From Adenanthera pavonina (lineage: Eukaryota > Streptophyta > Magnoliopsida > Fabales > Fabaceae), in assembly GCA_026686845.1 (NCBI GenBank), contig JAIVEN010000004.1, positions 14,230,827-14,294,826 on the forward strand: a stretch of DNA of 64,000 nt. The letters are read 5' to 3'. The notes under the pieces are model-generated. The model ran no database searches. It saw only the letters and a program-made list of their open reading frames with translations, and was not told the origin of the DNA. This document shows positions 9,520 to 21,395 of this stretch, in pieces. The number at the start of each line of letters is the position of its first letter. The first letter of the stretch is position 1. A program made the position numbers and the translations under genes.

Positions 9520-11880
9520 GTTTATTTCCCTTTAAGACAAAAAATTACATTCTTTGTCCTTTTCGAACGAGATATTAGGTAAACCAAGGACAAGTTTATT
9601 TTTAATAAGTTTGTTTAACTGATGCATGGTAACATGAGTTAATCTCCTATGCCATAGCTAGCTCTTATCATTTTTACTGATTAAGCATGTTGAATCTAGA
9701 TTAACAGTATAGCAATTATCATCTCTTTGTGCTTTGAGAATGACTTTGTGGTCACTTTTTTTGATGACTAGGCAGAATTTAGAGTCGAATAGAACCTAGT
9801 TGCCTTTGTCACAGGTTTGGCTCATACTCAGCAAGTTATGGTTAAGTCCAATCATGAACAATACTTCTTCTACAAAAGTTTCTAGGTTTCTACCCACGAT
9901 TCTAATGCTAACCACTTTGCCAGATTAGTCACCACCAAAAGTAACATTTCCTCATTTCTTATCTCTCAAGACGATTAATTTTTCTTGGTCTCCTATCATG
10001 TGTCTTGAATAAGCACTATCAATATACCACTTGTTGTTTTTCTTGGCTTTGAGACACACTTGCAAAACAGATTTTAGTTCTTTTTCTTAGGTATCCATAT
10101 TTGCTTATGTCATTTCTTGTTAGTTTCTTTCTTGGGCACTGAAGTACCTTTGGGAACCTACTTCATTCCATTATCACTTCCTTCCTTCTTGTATGCACAA
10201 GAGAAGGATATATGACTCTTCTTGTTACAGAAGTGGCAAGTGGAGAAGGGGCTAAAAGAAAGATATGCAGGTTTAAAACAATGTAAATAATATCTTCTTT
10301 TTTTAATTTCTGGGAGCTACGAATGATTCTATGCTTTAGTTTGACTTATTGTAATTTGAATTCTCTTTGACATGCACAAAATTTCCTAGACAAAGATTTT
10401 ACTTCTTGCACTTCAGCTTTTATTTTATAGTACAAGGGTTATATTCTAGACCCATTTTACTTTGACTCACTATTTGCTTACCTAATAACACTTTCAGCAT
10501 ATGTTGATCTCTAGTAAATCTAGTTAGAGTCCTATAAAGATAAGTATTCTTATCTTTGAACTCAATACATGAGGTGCAGACAGAAGGAGGAGAAGAAGAA
10601 AGCTGTGATGCAGTACAAGATGCATGAGATTCATTTTCAAGTTTGTTTATTTTTATTTTGGCTAGAGACAGCTACTTGGAAACTTTAACAAACTCAACAA
10701 GTAAGTCATTAAATGCATCATGTAGTTCATTATATGAATGTTTAGAATTATTTACCTTAGAGTCACTTTTACTGTCTTAGTTATGATTCTCTTCCTCTTC
10801 TATAGTCTCTTGAGCCATTAAGTAAAGATTTGCAATTTTGTCATCTTCTGCTGCATCCTCTTCATCTGAGTTGTCTCTCCAGATAGATGACATGAAAGCT
10901 TTCTTCTTTTTCCCTTTGTCTACCTTCTTGTCTTTTCCTTGCTTCTTAGTAAGCTGAAGACACTCCTATTTGATGTGTCCATGTTTCTTGCACTCATAGC
11001 ATATGATAGAATCTTTGTTTTCTTTCTTATTGCTAGTAGATCCATCTTTCTTCATGAATTTTCTAAATTACTTCTTTCCATATACCTTTCCAAATCTTCT
11101 CACCAGTATGGCCATTGTTTCTTTATCCAGCTCAACATCTACTTTAGAATCATCATTATCTTCTGGTTCTACCTGGAGAGCCAAACTCTTCTTTTTCTTA
11201 TCAGAAGAATATTCTTTTAGAGCTTTCAGTTTTCCTTCATATTCTTCTAAGCTTTCAAAGAGAGCTGCAATGGTATCATTGATTCTCTTCTAGCTTCTTC
11301 TATGGTTGTCACCTTTGGTTGCCACTTAATGGGTAAAGCTCTAAGAATCTTTCTGACTTTTTGAGGTTGAGAATACTCCTTCCCAAGGCTCTTAAGTTGA
11401 TTCATGATAAGAGTGAATCTCTTTTCTAGATCTTTGATGCTTTCTCCTTCTTTCATTTTAAAGCTTTCATATTCTCCAGTATAAGTATTAAGTTTGTTCT
11501 CCCTTACTCCCTGGGTTCTTTCATGAGCAATCTCTAGAGTATCCTATATTTCCTTGGCTGTGGAATAATGGGAAACTCTGTAGAAATCATCTTGATTTAA
11601 AGCACTAACCAGGGAGTGTTTTGCCTTGAAGTTCAACAGAACTCTTTGTTTATCTTTATCATTCCACTCTTCTTCTGGCTTCTTTTTATATGTGTCATCG
11701 TCTTGTATTTTTATTGGCACAAAATCACACTTTTTTATGACTGACCAGATCTCTAGGTCTATGAATTGGAGATATATCTACATTCTCATCTTCCAATATT
11801 CATAGTATTCTCCATTGAAACCTAGAGGTCTGTTGATGTTGTTCTATTGTAGAAGTACGTTTTCTCCAAAGCCAACCATA
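9520..11880 (-). pseudogene. Copia A gag, protease and integrase N-terminus remnants
   Basis: Minus-strand 5' coding part of copia A. Gag (UBN2-type) runs from about 11850 (GFNGEYYEYWKMRM) through 11456-11247 (KDLEKRFTLIMNQLKSLGKE). A CCHC zinc knuckle lies near 10960-11000 (CYECKKHGHIK-stop-EC, so one spacer codon is a stop). The protease/GAG-pre region near 10040-9960 reads KWYIDSAYSRHM, where copia normally has the aspartic protease motif D-S-G/A. The GAG-pre-integrase domain near 9690-9580 contains LWHRRLTHVTMHQLN. It continues across the Harbinger insertion into 4544 and below. Multiple stops and frameshifts. Confidence 0.8.
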
Positions 11881-11916
11881 AGCTCTCCCAGATGGTGAAA
11901 TCCTTTAGCTAGGAGT

Positions 11917-11932
11917 CCAAGCTTTGATACCA
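11917..11932 (-). other. Primer binding site of copia A
   Basis: Directly inside the 5' LTR, the minus strand reads TGGTATCAAAGCTTGG. This is complementary to the 3' end of initiator tRNA-Met, the usual primer for plant copia elements, with one change from TGGTATCAGAGC. Confidence 0.85.
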
Positions 11933-11934
11933 TT

Positions 11935-13362
11935 TGAAGGAATGCTAGCTTCCAAAGAGGGGGGTGAGTTAAGAAGTTTAAAACTTTTTTCCAAAAACCC
12001 AATTTAATAGTAAAAGCAAAACCTTGCAGAAAAATAGAGTATGATGAAAATGAATATATATATGTAAGATAAGAGGAGAAAAGACTTAGATTTATCCTAG
12101 TTCAGTCTAATCCCCTTGACCTATGTCTAGTCTTCAAGCCACCATTTGAGATTTTTCACTATAAGCAAGATTTTAGTGGGCTCCTTGTAATACCATAGTA
12201 CAATGTTTGTGCTCTGTTCTAAAAACACTGAAAAATTTCTCTCAACATTCTTACAAGTATTTCCTAAATCCTTTTGTGATTCCCCTCATAAAGAATCTAT
12301 TTTCCAAATAAATAAAAGATTTTATACAGAAATGAAAACTCTCTAAAATAGAGTAGACATGGAAATTATGACACAACAAATGTAGTATGTAGGTGAAAAA
12401 GTTTTGACTAACAAATTTAGCAGAGTTTTTACAAAAGACATACTTAAATTTGTTACTCACAAGATCTAACCGTTAGAGATATTAACCAATGATCACTTTA
12501 CAAAAATAGTCATTTATCAACCTTATTTAATGTGTCTGACACACCAAAATTTAAATTTTGGGGTTCAACAAATGAATTTTGTAAAGACAGAAAATTAAGG
12601 ACTTTAAAGTTGAACTTCAAAATTAATCTGTTACAATGTGATATTCAATATTGCCAAAGATATCCCATGTTAGTTCATGTGAATTTTTATATTGGAAGTT
12701 CTCTTGTTTTCATAGTACACTTCAAAATTCGAATTTCAGAAGCTGAAATTCGTCTATCAGAGGCATGTTCAATATGGTACAAAAGTTCTTTACTACAAAG
12801 TCCAAATGTTGAACAACAAAGTCGTCCATCAGAGGCATGCTCTAGTGAGACTCATAAGTTTTTATTTTGAAATTCATACTTTGAAGTCCAAAATTTGTCT
12901 GTAAGGGGAAGTTACTTTTAACTTACTTTGAACTTCACTAACATTCGAATTTTGATTAAACTTCATGTGAATTTAGCACATTTTTACTTACCATACTTAA
13001 TCCAAAATTTGAATTTCAGAACCAAAATTCATCTATTAAAATAAAACCTCTGTAACTTCAAATTTTATTAAGCAAAGTTCAAATTTTGTATAAAATAAAT
13101 ATGAGTCAAATACAAAATTTGTTTGTTAGCCACTATTTCTTAATTCTAACATATGTTAACATTTGATAACTTTGAAATAACTCGTTCAAACATTGTGGTA
13201 ACTTAGATAAGTAAGATTCAAAGCTTTTTACCTAGTGTACATAGTGAGAAATCCTAAAAACTAAATATTCACTAGATTTCTTCACATTATCTATTCATAC
13301 TCCTTTGATATTCTCCTTCCAAGCTCTAGTTGTTTAGAATTATCAAAAGTTTTGATTCAACA
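11935..13362 (-). mobile_element. 5' LTR of copia A (1428 bp)
   Basis: On the minus strand it starts TGTTGAATCAAAAG (13362) and ends AGCATTCCTTCA (11935), next to the primer binding site. The first 160 bp match the LTR starts at 56309 (minus) and 59088 (plus). The middle carries repeated GAATTTTG/CAAAATTC palindromes around 12540-13100, like the other LTRs of the family. Confidence 0.88.
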
Positions 13363-13558
13363 TAAGCAAAACATAATCCTTAAGTTTTGTTATCATCAAA
13401 ACTTAAAGAATCTAGGGAAAATGACAATTCAAGACCAAATGATTTAATTAATGTCAATTTAGGATCTAAATATTTCAAAATGATAGAACTAGACCAAGGA
13501 TCCTAAACTGATCATAATTAAGTAAGTAAGTTACCTAAACACCCTTACTGTAACACTT
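13363..13558. other. Flanking sequence without recognised features
   Basis: About 200 bp between the copia A 5' LTR and the start of the next repeat. I see no gene or repeat signal. Confidence 0.5.
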
Positions 13559-14689
13559 TAAACTTAAGTCCATTTCCCATGTATTAAACTCTAATTATGT
13601 CCATTATTGCATGATTAGAGACTTGATTGCATAAAAATGTCAACACATATTTTTCTTTATTTTGGGTACTATTCATTGTGCATTTTCCATTTTACCCAAT
13701 GAAATTCAAAAATTCATAACTAATTATAGAAAAATTATCTCAAAGTAATTCAAATCTCTAAAAGTAGCTAAAAAGATTTTCTACTTGAAAAAAATATGAA
13801 ACAGAGCATTTTCTAGACCAATTAGTACATTTTATTTCTTAAATATTTACTGTATATTTAGTCATTTTGAAACTTCCTAGGTTTTAACCTTATCTTTAAA
13901 AATTCATATGTCATGATATCCTGAGCCAAATCATTCATTCTTTATATCATTGGAAAGCCCTATATCTCTACTTTCTAGACAGATTTTTCTCATACATTTA
14001 TTCTGTTGAAATAGGTAAAGCATTAACTTAAATTATTATTAGTTAGAACTTTACTTTTACTAGAGTTGTTTAAGAAAAAAAATGCATATCTCTTATTGTA
14101 TTGCTCTAATTACTCCAAATTAGTGGCATATTAATCCTAGGACATATAGCTTTTCGTACATGCAAAACACTAAATTTTTGGAGCTCTACACTCTTTTATA
14201 TTGCCCTTTTAAAATTCCCAGTATTTATGATTAAAGCTTTTAGTTTTCCAGCCTTGCCCTATTCTGAACTCTAATTTTGAAAATTTATTATAAATTGTGT
14301 ACTAAGCCAAATTGAGTGATCTTTAGCACTTTGAAAAGCTTATTCTATCTACTTCTAGGACACATAAATAACATGTACTAATCGACCTATTTCAGATAGA
14401 GCACCTTTATTCAAATTGCTATCGGTCAATCTTGAGTATAATCATACCATATCTCATATAATAAGCTTCATAAACATAATTCATCAACATTCATTGCTCC
14501 AATTCCAAACATTACATGTTGGGAGAGCTTAAGGAAACATAAACATGCATAACTACAGAATCTACAACTGGAGTTGGTACATAATCTCATATCATGGCAT
14601 TATAACTTGAAAAATCAAGCTTATCATCAATTCCTTGCTCCTTTCCTTTAGCTCCTCTTGAACTATTGGCATGGCTTGACCCAAACATG
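13559..14689 (-). mobile_element. Left half of an old split LTR (copy 1)
   Basis: Diverged repeat homologous to 36624-37445; both contain the run aatcaaatctctaaaa or similar near the start, and the cell of matches continues through the ACATG site. It starts TGTAACACTTT (13559), preceded by CTTAC. The right half resumes at 22395 and may end at 24328 (TAACA), followed by CTTAT, a 4-of-5 match to CTTAC. Read on the minus strand the ends are TGTTACATAG and AAGTGTTACA, which is LTR-like. The outer boundaries are less sure than the homology to copy 2. Confidence 0.55.
14685..14689. repeat. ACATG target site duplication, left (gypsy B)
   Basis: ACATG directly precedes the LTR at 14690. The same five bases follow the other LTR at 22390-22394. 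The homologous empty site near 37380 also contains ACATG once. Confidence 0.9.
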
Positions 14690-15680
14690 TGATGAAAACC
14701 CATGTAGAACTTGTCTCACAAACCGTCAATCGAATTGGGAAACATAAGGATCGTGCTAGGATCAAAGAGAAGCAAATGAAACACCAAGAACACGTTAAAC
14801 AAATAGAAAAGATAAACAAATAAGAATGCACGAATAGGAAGAATATAAGTTGTTGGTCAAGAAGTAAGACCCCAAGAAAACTTGTTTCTTGAAACCTTAG
14901 CTAAAGACACCACAAAGAGAAACCCACTCTCTTTGACATGCCAAGGAGTTCTCAAACTCACCAAGAGAACAAGAAAACTCACAAAGTTTTAGTGAAAATT
15001 GCACTGTTCATTGATCTCTATTTTGCAAGTACAAAAGTGACATTTTTAAAGAAAAAGAAAGCAAAAACTGTAGGTCTAATTTGCTAGAAATAGTTCAGAT
15101 CCTAAATCTCTTAGAATGGTATCACCTTACAAAAAAAATAAGACTAGATACATGCTGAATAAATGGTGGCCAAATATAGGAAATAAAATCAAATCTGAAA
15201 AGATCCTCACAAATAAATTCAAAATAGGAAACTAATGGTCAAAAGGCCTTATTTCTGAATTAAATAAAAAAAATGAAAAATGCTAATTTATTTAATAAAA
15301 GAATATTACTTAAATGGTCACAAGTTTGGCACATGCTCCTTTAAGTGAGTTCTTTTATTTGGGCCTTGTTTGTTGGGCTTGGATAAGTTTCTAGCATACT
15401 GGCTATGAAGAACACGCTTCTTTAAACCTTTTGGGCTAAAAATTGAGCTAAATAGATAGGCTCTTATTCAATTACTTCTTGAATCGATCCATTGAGAGCT
15501 TACTTCATTGCCTTAGTCCTTACTCTTGTCATAGGCCTACCCATTCCTTGAAAAGGATCTTTCTTGTTCCATAGTTGGGTTCCATGTCCAGCCACTTGTT
15601 CATGAATTCCAAGTCCTCCAAACTTTTGAATATTTCGTGCAAACTTCTCCTCTTGATTAAGCCTACCTCGTATTCCATCA
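14690..15680 (-). mobile_element. 3' LTR of gypsy B (991 bp)
   Basis: Left LTR of the minus-strand element. It matches 21396-22389 along its length with scattered substitutions and small indels, including the shared gcatgctgaataaatggtggcc-type stretch at about 15140-15170. It contains the last codons of the pol frame on the minus strand (15500-15680). Confidence 0.92.
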
Positions 15681-15784
15681 TTCCCTCCTTCCTCGAAAGG
15701 ATTCATCCTCGAATCTGAAATATTAAAAAGAGAGAGGTTAGCTACATTAAAAGTGGCACTTACATTTCCATAAGAACTAGGCAA
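15500..15784 (-). pseudogene. Gypsy B pol C-terminal tail overlapping the LTR
   Basis: Ninety-four codons continuing the integrase C-terminal region: GNVSATFNVANLSLF, then DSRMNPFEEGGNDG, then GRPMTRVRTKAMK. The first two thirds lie inside the element and the rest inside the 3' LTR. This layout and the SATFNV and P-M-T-R-x-R-x-K signatures match the C-terminal tail I associate with CRM-clade chromoviruses, whose tail targets centromeric chromatin. A stop separates it from the preceding integrase ORF. Confidence 0.65.
15681..15694 (-). other. Polypurine tract of gypsy B
   Basis: The minus strand reads GAGGAAGGAGGGAA immediately before the 3' LTR start TGATGG. This is the priming site for plus-strand DNA synthesis. 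Confidence 0.8.
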
Positions 15785-15814
15785 ATCAATTCCGTAAACA
15801 TTATCATTGATCCT

Positions 15815-16672
15815 TTACAACACTTGGAATAGACCATCCCCTCTTAGGTAAAGCTTGGATCTTCTTTGCTTGGGAAATCTCTCTTTCCTCAAATGCACCC
15901 ACACCTCATCTCTAGGCTCATACATAACCTTTCTTCGGCCTATATTAGCTTGTTGAGCATATTGCTCATTCTTCCTCTCAATGTTTGCTTTAACTTTGGC
16001 ATGAAGTTTCTGCACAAACTTAGCTTTCTTTTCACCATCAAGATTAGAAAACTCATTAGAAGACAAAGGAAGAATATCCAAAGGAGTCAATGGGTTAAAG
16101 CCATAAACAATCTCAAAAGGAGAAAAACCAGTAGTAGAATGCACTTCATGGTTATAAGCAAATTCAATGTGAGGCAAATACTTTTCCCAATTCTTATGAT
16201 TCTTTTGAATTATAGTACACAACAAAGTGGAAAGTGTTCGATTCACAACCTCAGATTGTCCATCCATTTGGGGATGAGTAAGTGTAAAAAACAACAACTT
16301 AGTGCCTACTTTGTTCCACAATGTCCTCCAAAAGTGACTTAGATATTTAACATCCCTATCACGAACTATAGTTCTAGGCAACCCAAGCAATCTAATAATC
16401 ACCTTGAAAAACAAGTCAGCAATGTGAATAGCATCATCAGTTTTAGCACAAGCAAGAAAATGTGCCATTTTATTAAATCTATCCATAAAAACAAAAATGA
16501 TATCATTTCCACGAGGGGACCTAGGCAAACCTAAGACAAAATCCATAGATATGTCAATCCAAGGATGAGAGGGAACAGATAAAAGGGAATACAAGCCATG
16601 TGGATGCAACTTAGATTTTGCATGTCTACATGTAATGCACTTATCACACACAGCAACAACATCTTTTCTCAT
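15815..16672 (-). pseudogene. Gypsy B integrase (285 codons open)
   Basis: Integrase, in frame with the ORF at 16679-18430 and separated from it only by a TGA where the family has Trp (HEHFY-stop-PHM). The zinc-binding region is complete across the stop: His residues in HGSGLMGH and the CDKCITC cysteines. The catalytic D-D-E set is visible in DISMDFV, VRDRDVKYL and MDGQSEVVNRTL. The GKK-less C-terminal part reads FPKQRRSKLYLRGDGLFQVL before another stop. Apart from the two stops, the domain is well conserved. Confidence 0.88.
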
Positions 16673-16678
16673 ATGAGG

Positions 16679-18430
16679 TCAATAGAAATGCTCATGCAAC
16701 ATGGTTGATGTCTTGTCCACACCAAAATGACCCATTAAACCACTACCATGGGTCTCTTTCACAAGCAACTCACGCATAAAGCAATGAGGAACATACAATC
16801 TATGCCCATTGAAAAGAAATCCATCAAAGATATAATAATCATCAAATCCATGTTTCTCGCATAATTTCCAAATCTTAGCAAAATCAACATCATTATCATA
16901 CAAGCTTTTCAACAAATCAAAACTAATCAACCCAGCTTGCATAGAGGTAATCAAAGAGTACCTCCTAGACAAAGCATTAGCAACAACATTCTCTTTTCCG
17001 TGTTTATGCTTAATGACATAAGGAAATGTTTCAATAAACTCAAGCCATCTAGCATGCCTCTTGTTCAACTTATTTTGAGATTTTAAAAACTTAAGACTCT
17101 CATGATCGGAATGAATGACAAATTCTTTCAGCCACAAATAATGTTGCCAAGTCTCTAATGATCTTTTCAATGCATACAATTCCTTGTCATAAGTTGAATA
17201 GTTCAAACATGCACCACTTAGTTTCTCACTAAAATATGCAATAGGCCTAGAATCTTGCATTAACACACCATCAATACCAATTCCAAATGCATCACATTCA
17301 ATCTGAAACACTTTAGAGAAATCAGGAAGTACAAGAAGATGGGCGTTTGTTAAGCTCTCTTTCAAGGTATTAAAAGCCACCTCTTGGGATTCACCCCACT
17401 TAAAAGTTACATTCTTTCTTACCAAATCATTCAATGAGGCATCAATGGTTGAGAAGTCTTTCACAAACCTCTTATAGAAGCTAGCAAGTCCATGGAAACT
17501 TCTCACCTCGTTGGCATTCTTCGGTGTAGGCCACTCATATATTGCCTTAACTTTCTCCTTATCCACATGCAAGCCATAAGAACCTACAACAAAGCCAAGA
17601 AACACAACAACATCCAAGCAGAAAGTACACTTCTCTAAATTTCCAAAGAGTCTATTTTCCCTCAAAATCACAAACACATCATGCAAATGTATCACATTCT
17701 CATCTATACTCCTAGAATACACAAGAATGTCATCAAAATAAACAACAACAAACTTGCCAATGAAAGGATGAAAGACATGATTCATAATACTTATAAAGGT
17801 ACTAGGAGCATTGGTTAACCCAAAGGGCATAACCATCCATTCATACAAACCAAATTTACTCTTAAATGTAGTTTTCCACTCATCTCCCTCTTTCATCCTA
17901 TTTTGATGATATCCACTCCTAAGATTTATTTTGGAAAATAAACATACACCATGCAATTCATCCAACATATCATCTAAACAAGGAATGGGATATTGATACT
18001 TAACTGTGATTTTATTGATGGCGCGACAGTCGATGTACATCCTCCACTTGCCATCCTCCTTAGGCACAAGTATGACTGGAACGACACAAAGAGTTAGGCT
18101 CTCTCTCACGAAGCCTTTCTTCATCAATTCCTCAACTTGTCTTTGTGTCTCCTTGGTTTCTTCCGGATTTACCTTATATGCTGGCCTATTTGGAGGTGCA
18201 GCACCAAGGATGAAATCAATCATATGCTCAATACCCCTCATTGGTGGCAAACTATCAAGTATCTCTTTCGGGAACAAATCACTAAATTCTTGCAACAAAG
18301 CTAACACACTAGAGGGCAAAGAGTTATCCAAATCATTTATAATCAAATAAACATCCTTATACAATAGAATCAATGAATTTTTATCAAATAGAGCTTTCTT
18401 GATCTCACTTCTTCCACAAAACAAGCTCAC
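16679..18430 (-). pseudogene. Gypsy B reverse transcriptase and RNase H
   Basis: A 583-codon open frame, the longest in the window. RT begins near residue 70; the motifs GKWRMYIDCRAINK, MPFGLTNAPSTF and VVVYFDDILVYS (YFDD intact) are present. The first catalytic aspartate, normally FSKIDLRSGYHQ, is Asn here (FSKINLRSGYHQ). RNase H follows with ECDAFGIGIDGVLMQ, the YDKELYAL glutamate and IHSDHESLKFL. The integrase zinc region starts at the end (GLMGHFGVDKT). The ORF is open, but the Asp-to-Asn change and the terminal stop suggest it is dead. Confidence 0.9.
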
Positions 18431-18434
18431 TTTC

Positions 18435-19030
18435 TTTTCTTCACACTTTTCACTATTTTTCTTTTCTCTCTTTACTTCATCACTTACTTCTTTTCTCTCT
18501 TTTTCACATTTCTCTCTATTTTCTCTCTTTTTTCTTTTTCCCTTATCTTACACTCTTGAGTGATTCTTTTTTTATCTTCAAATGCTTCCAATGGATGAAT
18601 AGGTGTTAGTATAATGGTTTTATTATTGAATGGGAAATAGTATCTATTGCTATAACCATCATACCTAACTCATCTATCAAACTGCCATAGTCTACATAAC
18701 AACAAGTGCCTAGAATACATAGGTGCCACTTCACACAAAATCTCATCAAGAAAATTACTAATGAAAAATGCTACAACTACTTGTTTAGTGACTTTAGCAT
18801 CTCCATTATCATTAAACCACAACAAATTATAAGGGTTAGGGTTCTTTTTAGTAGGTAAACCTAGCTTTTCAACTAACAAGGTACTAGCAATGTTCGTACA
18901 ACTACCATTATCAATGGTAAGATTACATACTTTGTTATTGATGAAACACCTAGTGTGAAAGATATGCTCACGCTATTCCTTTTCAAGGTCCTCTCTTGGT
19001 TGAATGTTAAGAGCTCTTCTTGACACTAGA
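18435..19030 (-). pseudogene. Gypsy B protease remnant
   Basis: Aspartic protease region upstream of RT. On the minus strand it reads CNLTIDNGSCTNIAS near 18920-18880, where the lineage has D-G/S-G-S-C-T-N-V-A-S. It continues into 18879-18670 (LLVEKLGLPTKKNPNPYNLLW). A Lys/Glu-rich, poly-Lys linker (18440-18580) joins it to RT. Stops interrupt the frame. Confidence 0.7.
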
Positions 19031-19032
19031 GC

Positions 19033-20121
19033 TTACCCATGCACAAGCTCCACAATCTCTATGTTAGAATCATCAGTCAAAGGGGGAATAGAACCACCCT
19101 CCTTAGCTTCTTCATCACCACTACTAGTTATATCACCATTCTCAAGCAAGATCATAGTTCGCTTATTTAGACATTGAGAAGCAATATGACCAAAACCTTG
19201 ACATTTAAAACATTTAATTTTTGAAGAAGAATTATAAGAAGAAGGTTTAGAATTAGTTTTACCTTTCAGAGCAGAGGGCTGCACCTTCATCTTTTTCTCC
19301 TCCTTTGGCTTGGTCTCTCCCTTAGGCTTAAAAGGGAATCTTGCCTCCTTACTTGATCCTCCAAAGGCCTTTAACTTTTGCTAGGCTTTCAAGTTCTTTT
19401 CCACTTTGATGGCCTTATGCAATAATTCCTCCATATCGAGGTAGTTTTGCATCTTAACCTCTGCAGCAATCTCTAGATTCAATCCTCCAAGGAACCTTGC
19501 CATTGTTTACTTAGGATCTTCTTCCACTTTTGCCTTAATCATGGCAATCTCCATTTCTTGATGATATTCTTCAACACTCATAAATTTTTATTTTAGTTTT
19601 TGGAGCTTAGTATGAGCATCCTTGAAATAATGATTAGGGACATGTCTCTTTCTTTTGATGACCTTTATTTCATTCCAAGTCTAAACTAGACTTTCACCTG
19701 TACGTCTTCTGCTATTATGCTATTGGTGCCACCAAATGCTTGCAGAATCTGTAAATTCCACCACAACCAATTTCACTTTGCTCTTCTCTGAGTAAGAATA
19801 GCACTCAAAGGCATGCTGTACTCTTCTTTCCCATTCAAGATATGTATCAAGGTCAACTTTTCCTTGAAAGGAAGGGATTTTCATCTTTATGTTACCAAGA
19901 GGATCCTTCTTATGAAACGATGCTTGTCTAGTCCTTCTTGATTGAGACACTTCTTCTTCACTAGATTCATTTTCATCTTCACTCACCATATTTCTATTTC
20001 GGCCTTTTTTTGAATTGGAAGATGATTCCATGCGATATAATCTTGCATTTAACCTCTGAAATTGCTCATGGACAGATTTGATGAACAACTTAAGATCAAC
20101 TTCACCTTTATCACTGGACAT
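19033..20121 (-). pseudogene. Gypsy B gag with zinc knuckle
   Basis: Gag begins at the ATG at 20121 (MSSDKGEVDLKLFIKSVHEQ) with a Ser/Glu-rich segment (DENESSEEEVSQS). It continues into a retrotrans_gag-like region (IPSFQGKVDLDTYLEWERRV, VKLVVVEFTDSASIWWHQ). A stop near 19720 and further breaks follow. The C-terminal part at 19290-19033 carries the CCHC knuckle CFKCQGFGHIASQC, which packages the element RNA. Confidence 0.85.
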
Positions 20122-21378
20122 GATTTCTACCTGAAATTGTTAGTGCAAACAAAGGAAAAGAAAGTAATGGAACCTCACACACTCTTCTCACATGTTTACA
20201 CTAAAGAATAACATGCAATTTCACTCGTGTTTCACACACAAAATTTGCCTTTTTCTATAATGGAAATCACTCTTGCCTTTCTCCACTCACTTGCTCTATT
20301 TAGTGTTCTTAATTCAACTCCAGCAATTCAAAAGGGAGAGATATGTAGAAATCAGTTGTGACACAAAGCTAAAGCCCAAAATTCAAGCTTCAAAAAATCA
20401 AATTTGGGACCAACAAATCAACAAAAATTCATGCATAAAATGACAACAAAATAGATGGAATACTTGCAACATAAATTAGGAAAGAAATGGAACAAACATG
20501 AATGAATGATTCTAGAGAAGTGGCATGAAAAACAAGAAAGAAAGAAAAGGAAAGAAATCTGGATAGCCAACAAACAAAGCAACAAAATCACAATAAACAA
20601 TTTAAGAAACTAAGAAAGAAGAGAAAAGGAAGGTAGAAACAATAAAGAAAACAAGTTGCAGCACAATGATAAATTAGGAAACAAGATAAGGAAATAAGAT
20701 TGGGAAAGTTGGAATTCTTACAAGAGTTTGAAACATGCCAATCAAGTTTGTTGAATTTAGTAATTTCCAATGTGACTTGAAGAGCAAGAAGAACAAAAGA
20801 ACCAACTTTTTTTTTTCAACTTGTAGTCCACTCAATAAAATAGGAAACTATATGGAATTAGGAAAGCAAGCAATCAATCAAGAAAGATTTTATCTTGATC
20901 ATTAAGTACCAATGATTAATACAATAAATCTGAGAGGTCCAACAATAAATTTCTTTGTTTTTTTTTTCATTGTTTTGAGCCACTTCTCTCTCTCTCTTCT
21001 CCTTTTGTTTTTTCCAACAACAGTTAATTTTTTTTTTTGTAATTGGACACAAACTCTACTTTCTGGACAATACTAAAAATTGCAAACAAAATGTGAATAT
21101 TTTTTTTTAGAAGAATTCAAATATGAGCAGAAGACAAAATGTGGAAAAAGATTCCAACTTTAACACCAAGAAGGAAGAACAAGTCACAAAGAGGAGATGA
21201 TCCAACAAAAAGACAACAAGAACAAACAACTTATAAAGATGCCACACACAAAAGACATGAAGGGAGAATAATCAAGCCACAAAACACAAGAAGCACAAGA
21301 ACAAATCTGGACAGATGAAAGAAGGGACAAAACATCAAGATTGCAAGAAAAAAACAACAACCTTTATATTAGCAAACC
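20122..21378 (-). other. Gypsy B leader between primer site and gag
   Basis: About 1.25 kb of untranslated leader. It is strongly purine-rich on the plus strand at 20400-20760 and again at 21120-21360. It matches the plus-strand leader of element C (61855-63240) in reverse complement, so it belongs to the family. No gene. Confidence 0.7.
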
Positions 21379-21395
21379 GGAGCTCTGATGCCAAA
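21379..21395 (-). other. Primer binding site of gypsy B
   Basis: The minus strand next to the 5' LTR reads TTTGGCATCAGAGCTCC, complementary to initiator tRNA-Met with one change from TGGTATCAGAGC. Confidence 0.75.

Larger units (their letters stand above)
1230..13362 (-). mobile_element. Copia retrotransposon A, Sirevirus type, nested and decayed
   Basis: A Ty1/copia retrotransposon on the minus strand. In transcription order it has a 5' LTR (13362 to 11935), a primer binding site, gag with a zinc knuckle, protease, GAG-pre-integrase, integrase, reverse transcriptase, RNase H, and then a spacer leading to an additional 3' ORF whose ATG lies at about 1230. The copia domain order, the long LTR (1428 bp), the extra ORF after pol and the AAAAGGGGGGAGAA polypurine tract seen in the sister copy all fit the Sirevirus lineage. 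The 3' end was lost or displaced by the LTR at 1-1229, and integrase is split by the Harbinger transposon at 4548-9516. Stops and frameshifts in every domain make it non-autonomous. Confidence 0.85.

Noticed and set aside
15866..16342. 158-codon plus-strand ORF
   Set aside because: Shadow of the gypsy B integrase on the opposite strand.
16679..18430. Functional host gene or integrated plant virus (pararetrovirus)
   Set aside because: LTRs, duplications and an integrase with D-D-E identify a Ty3-gypsy retrotransposon. No movement or coat protein domains of a pararetrovirus are seen.
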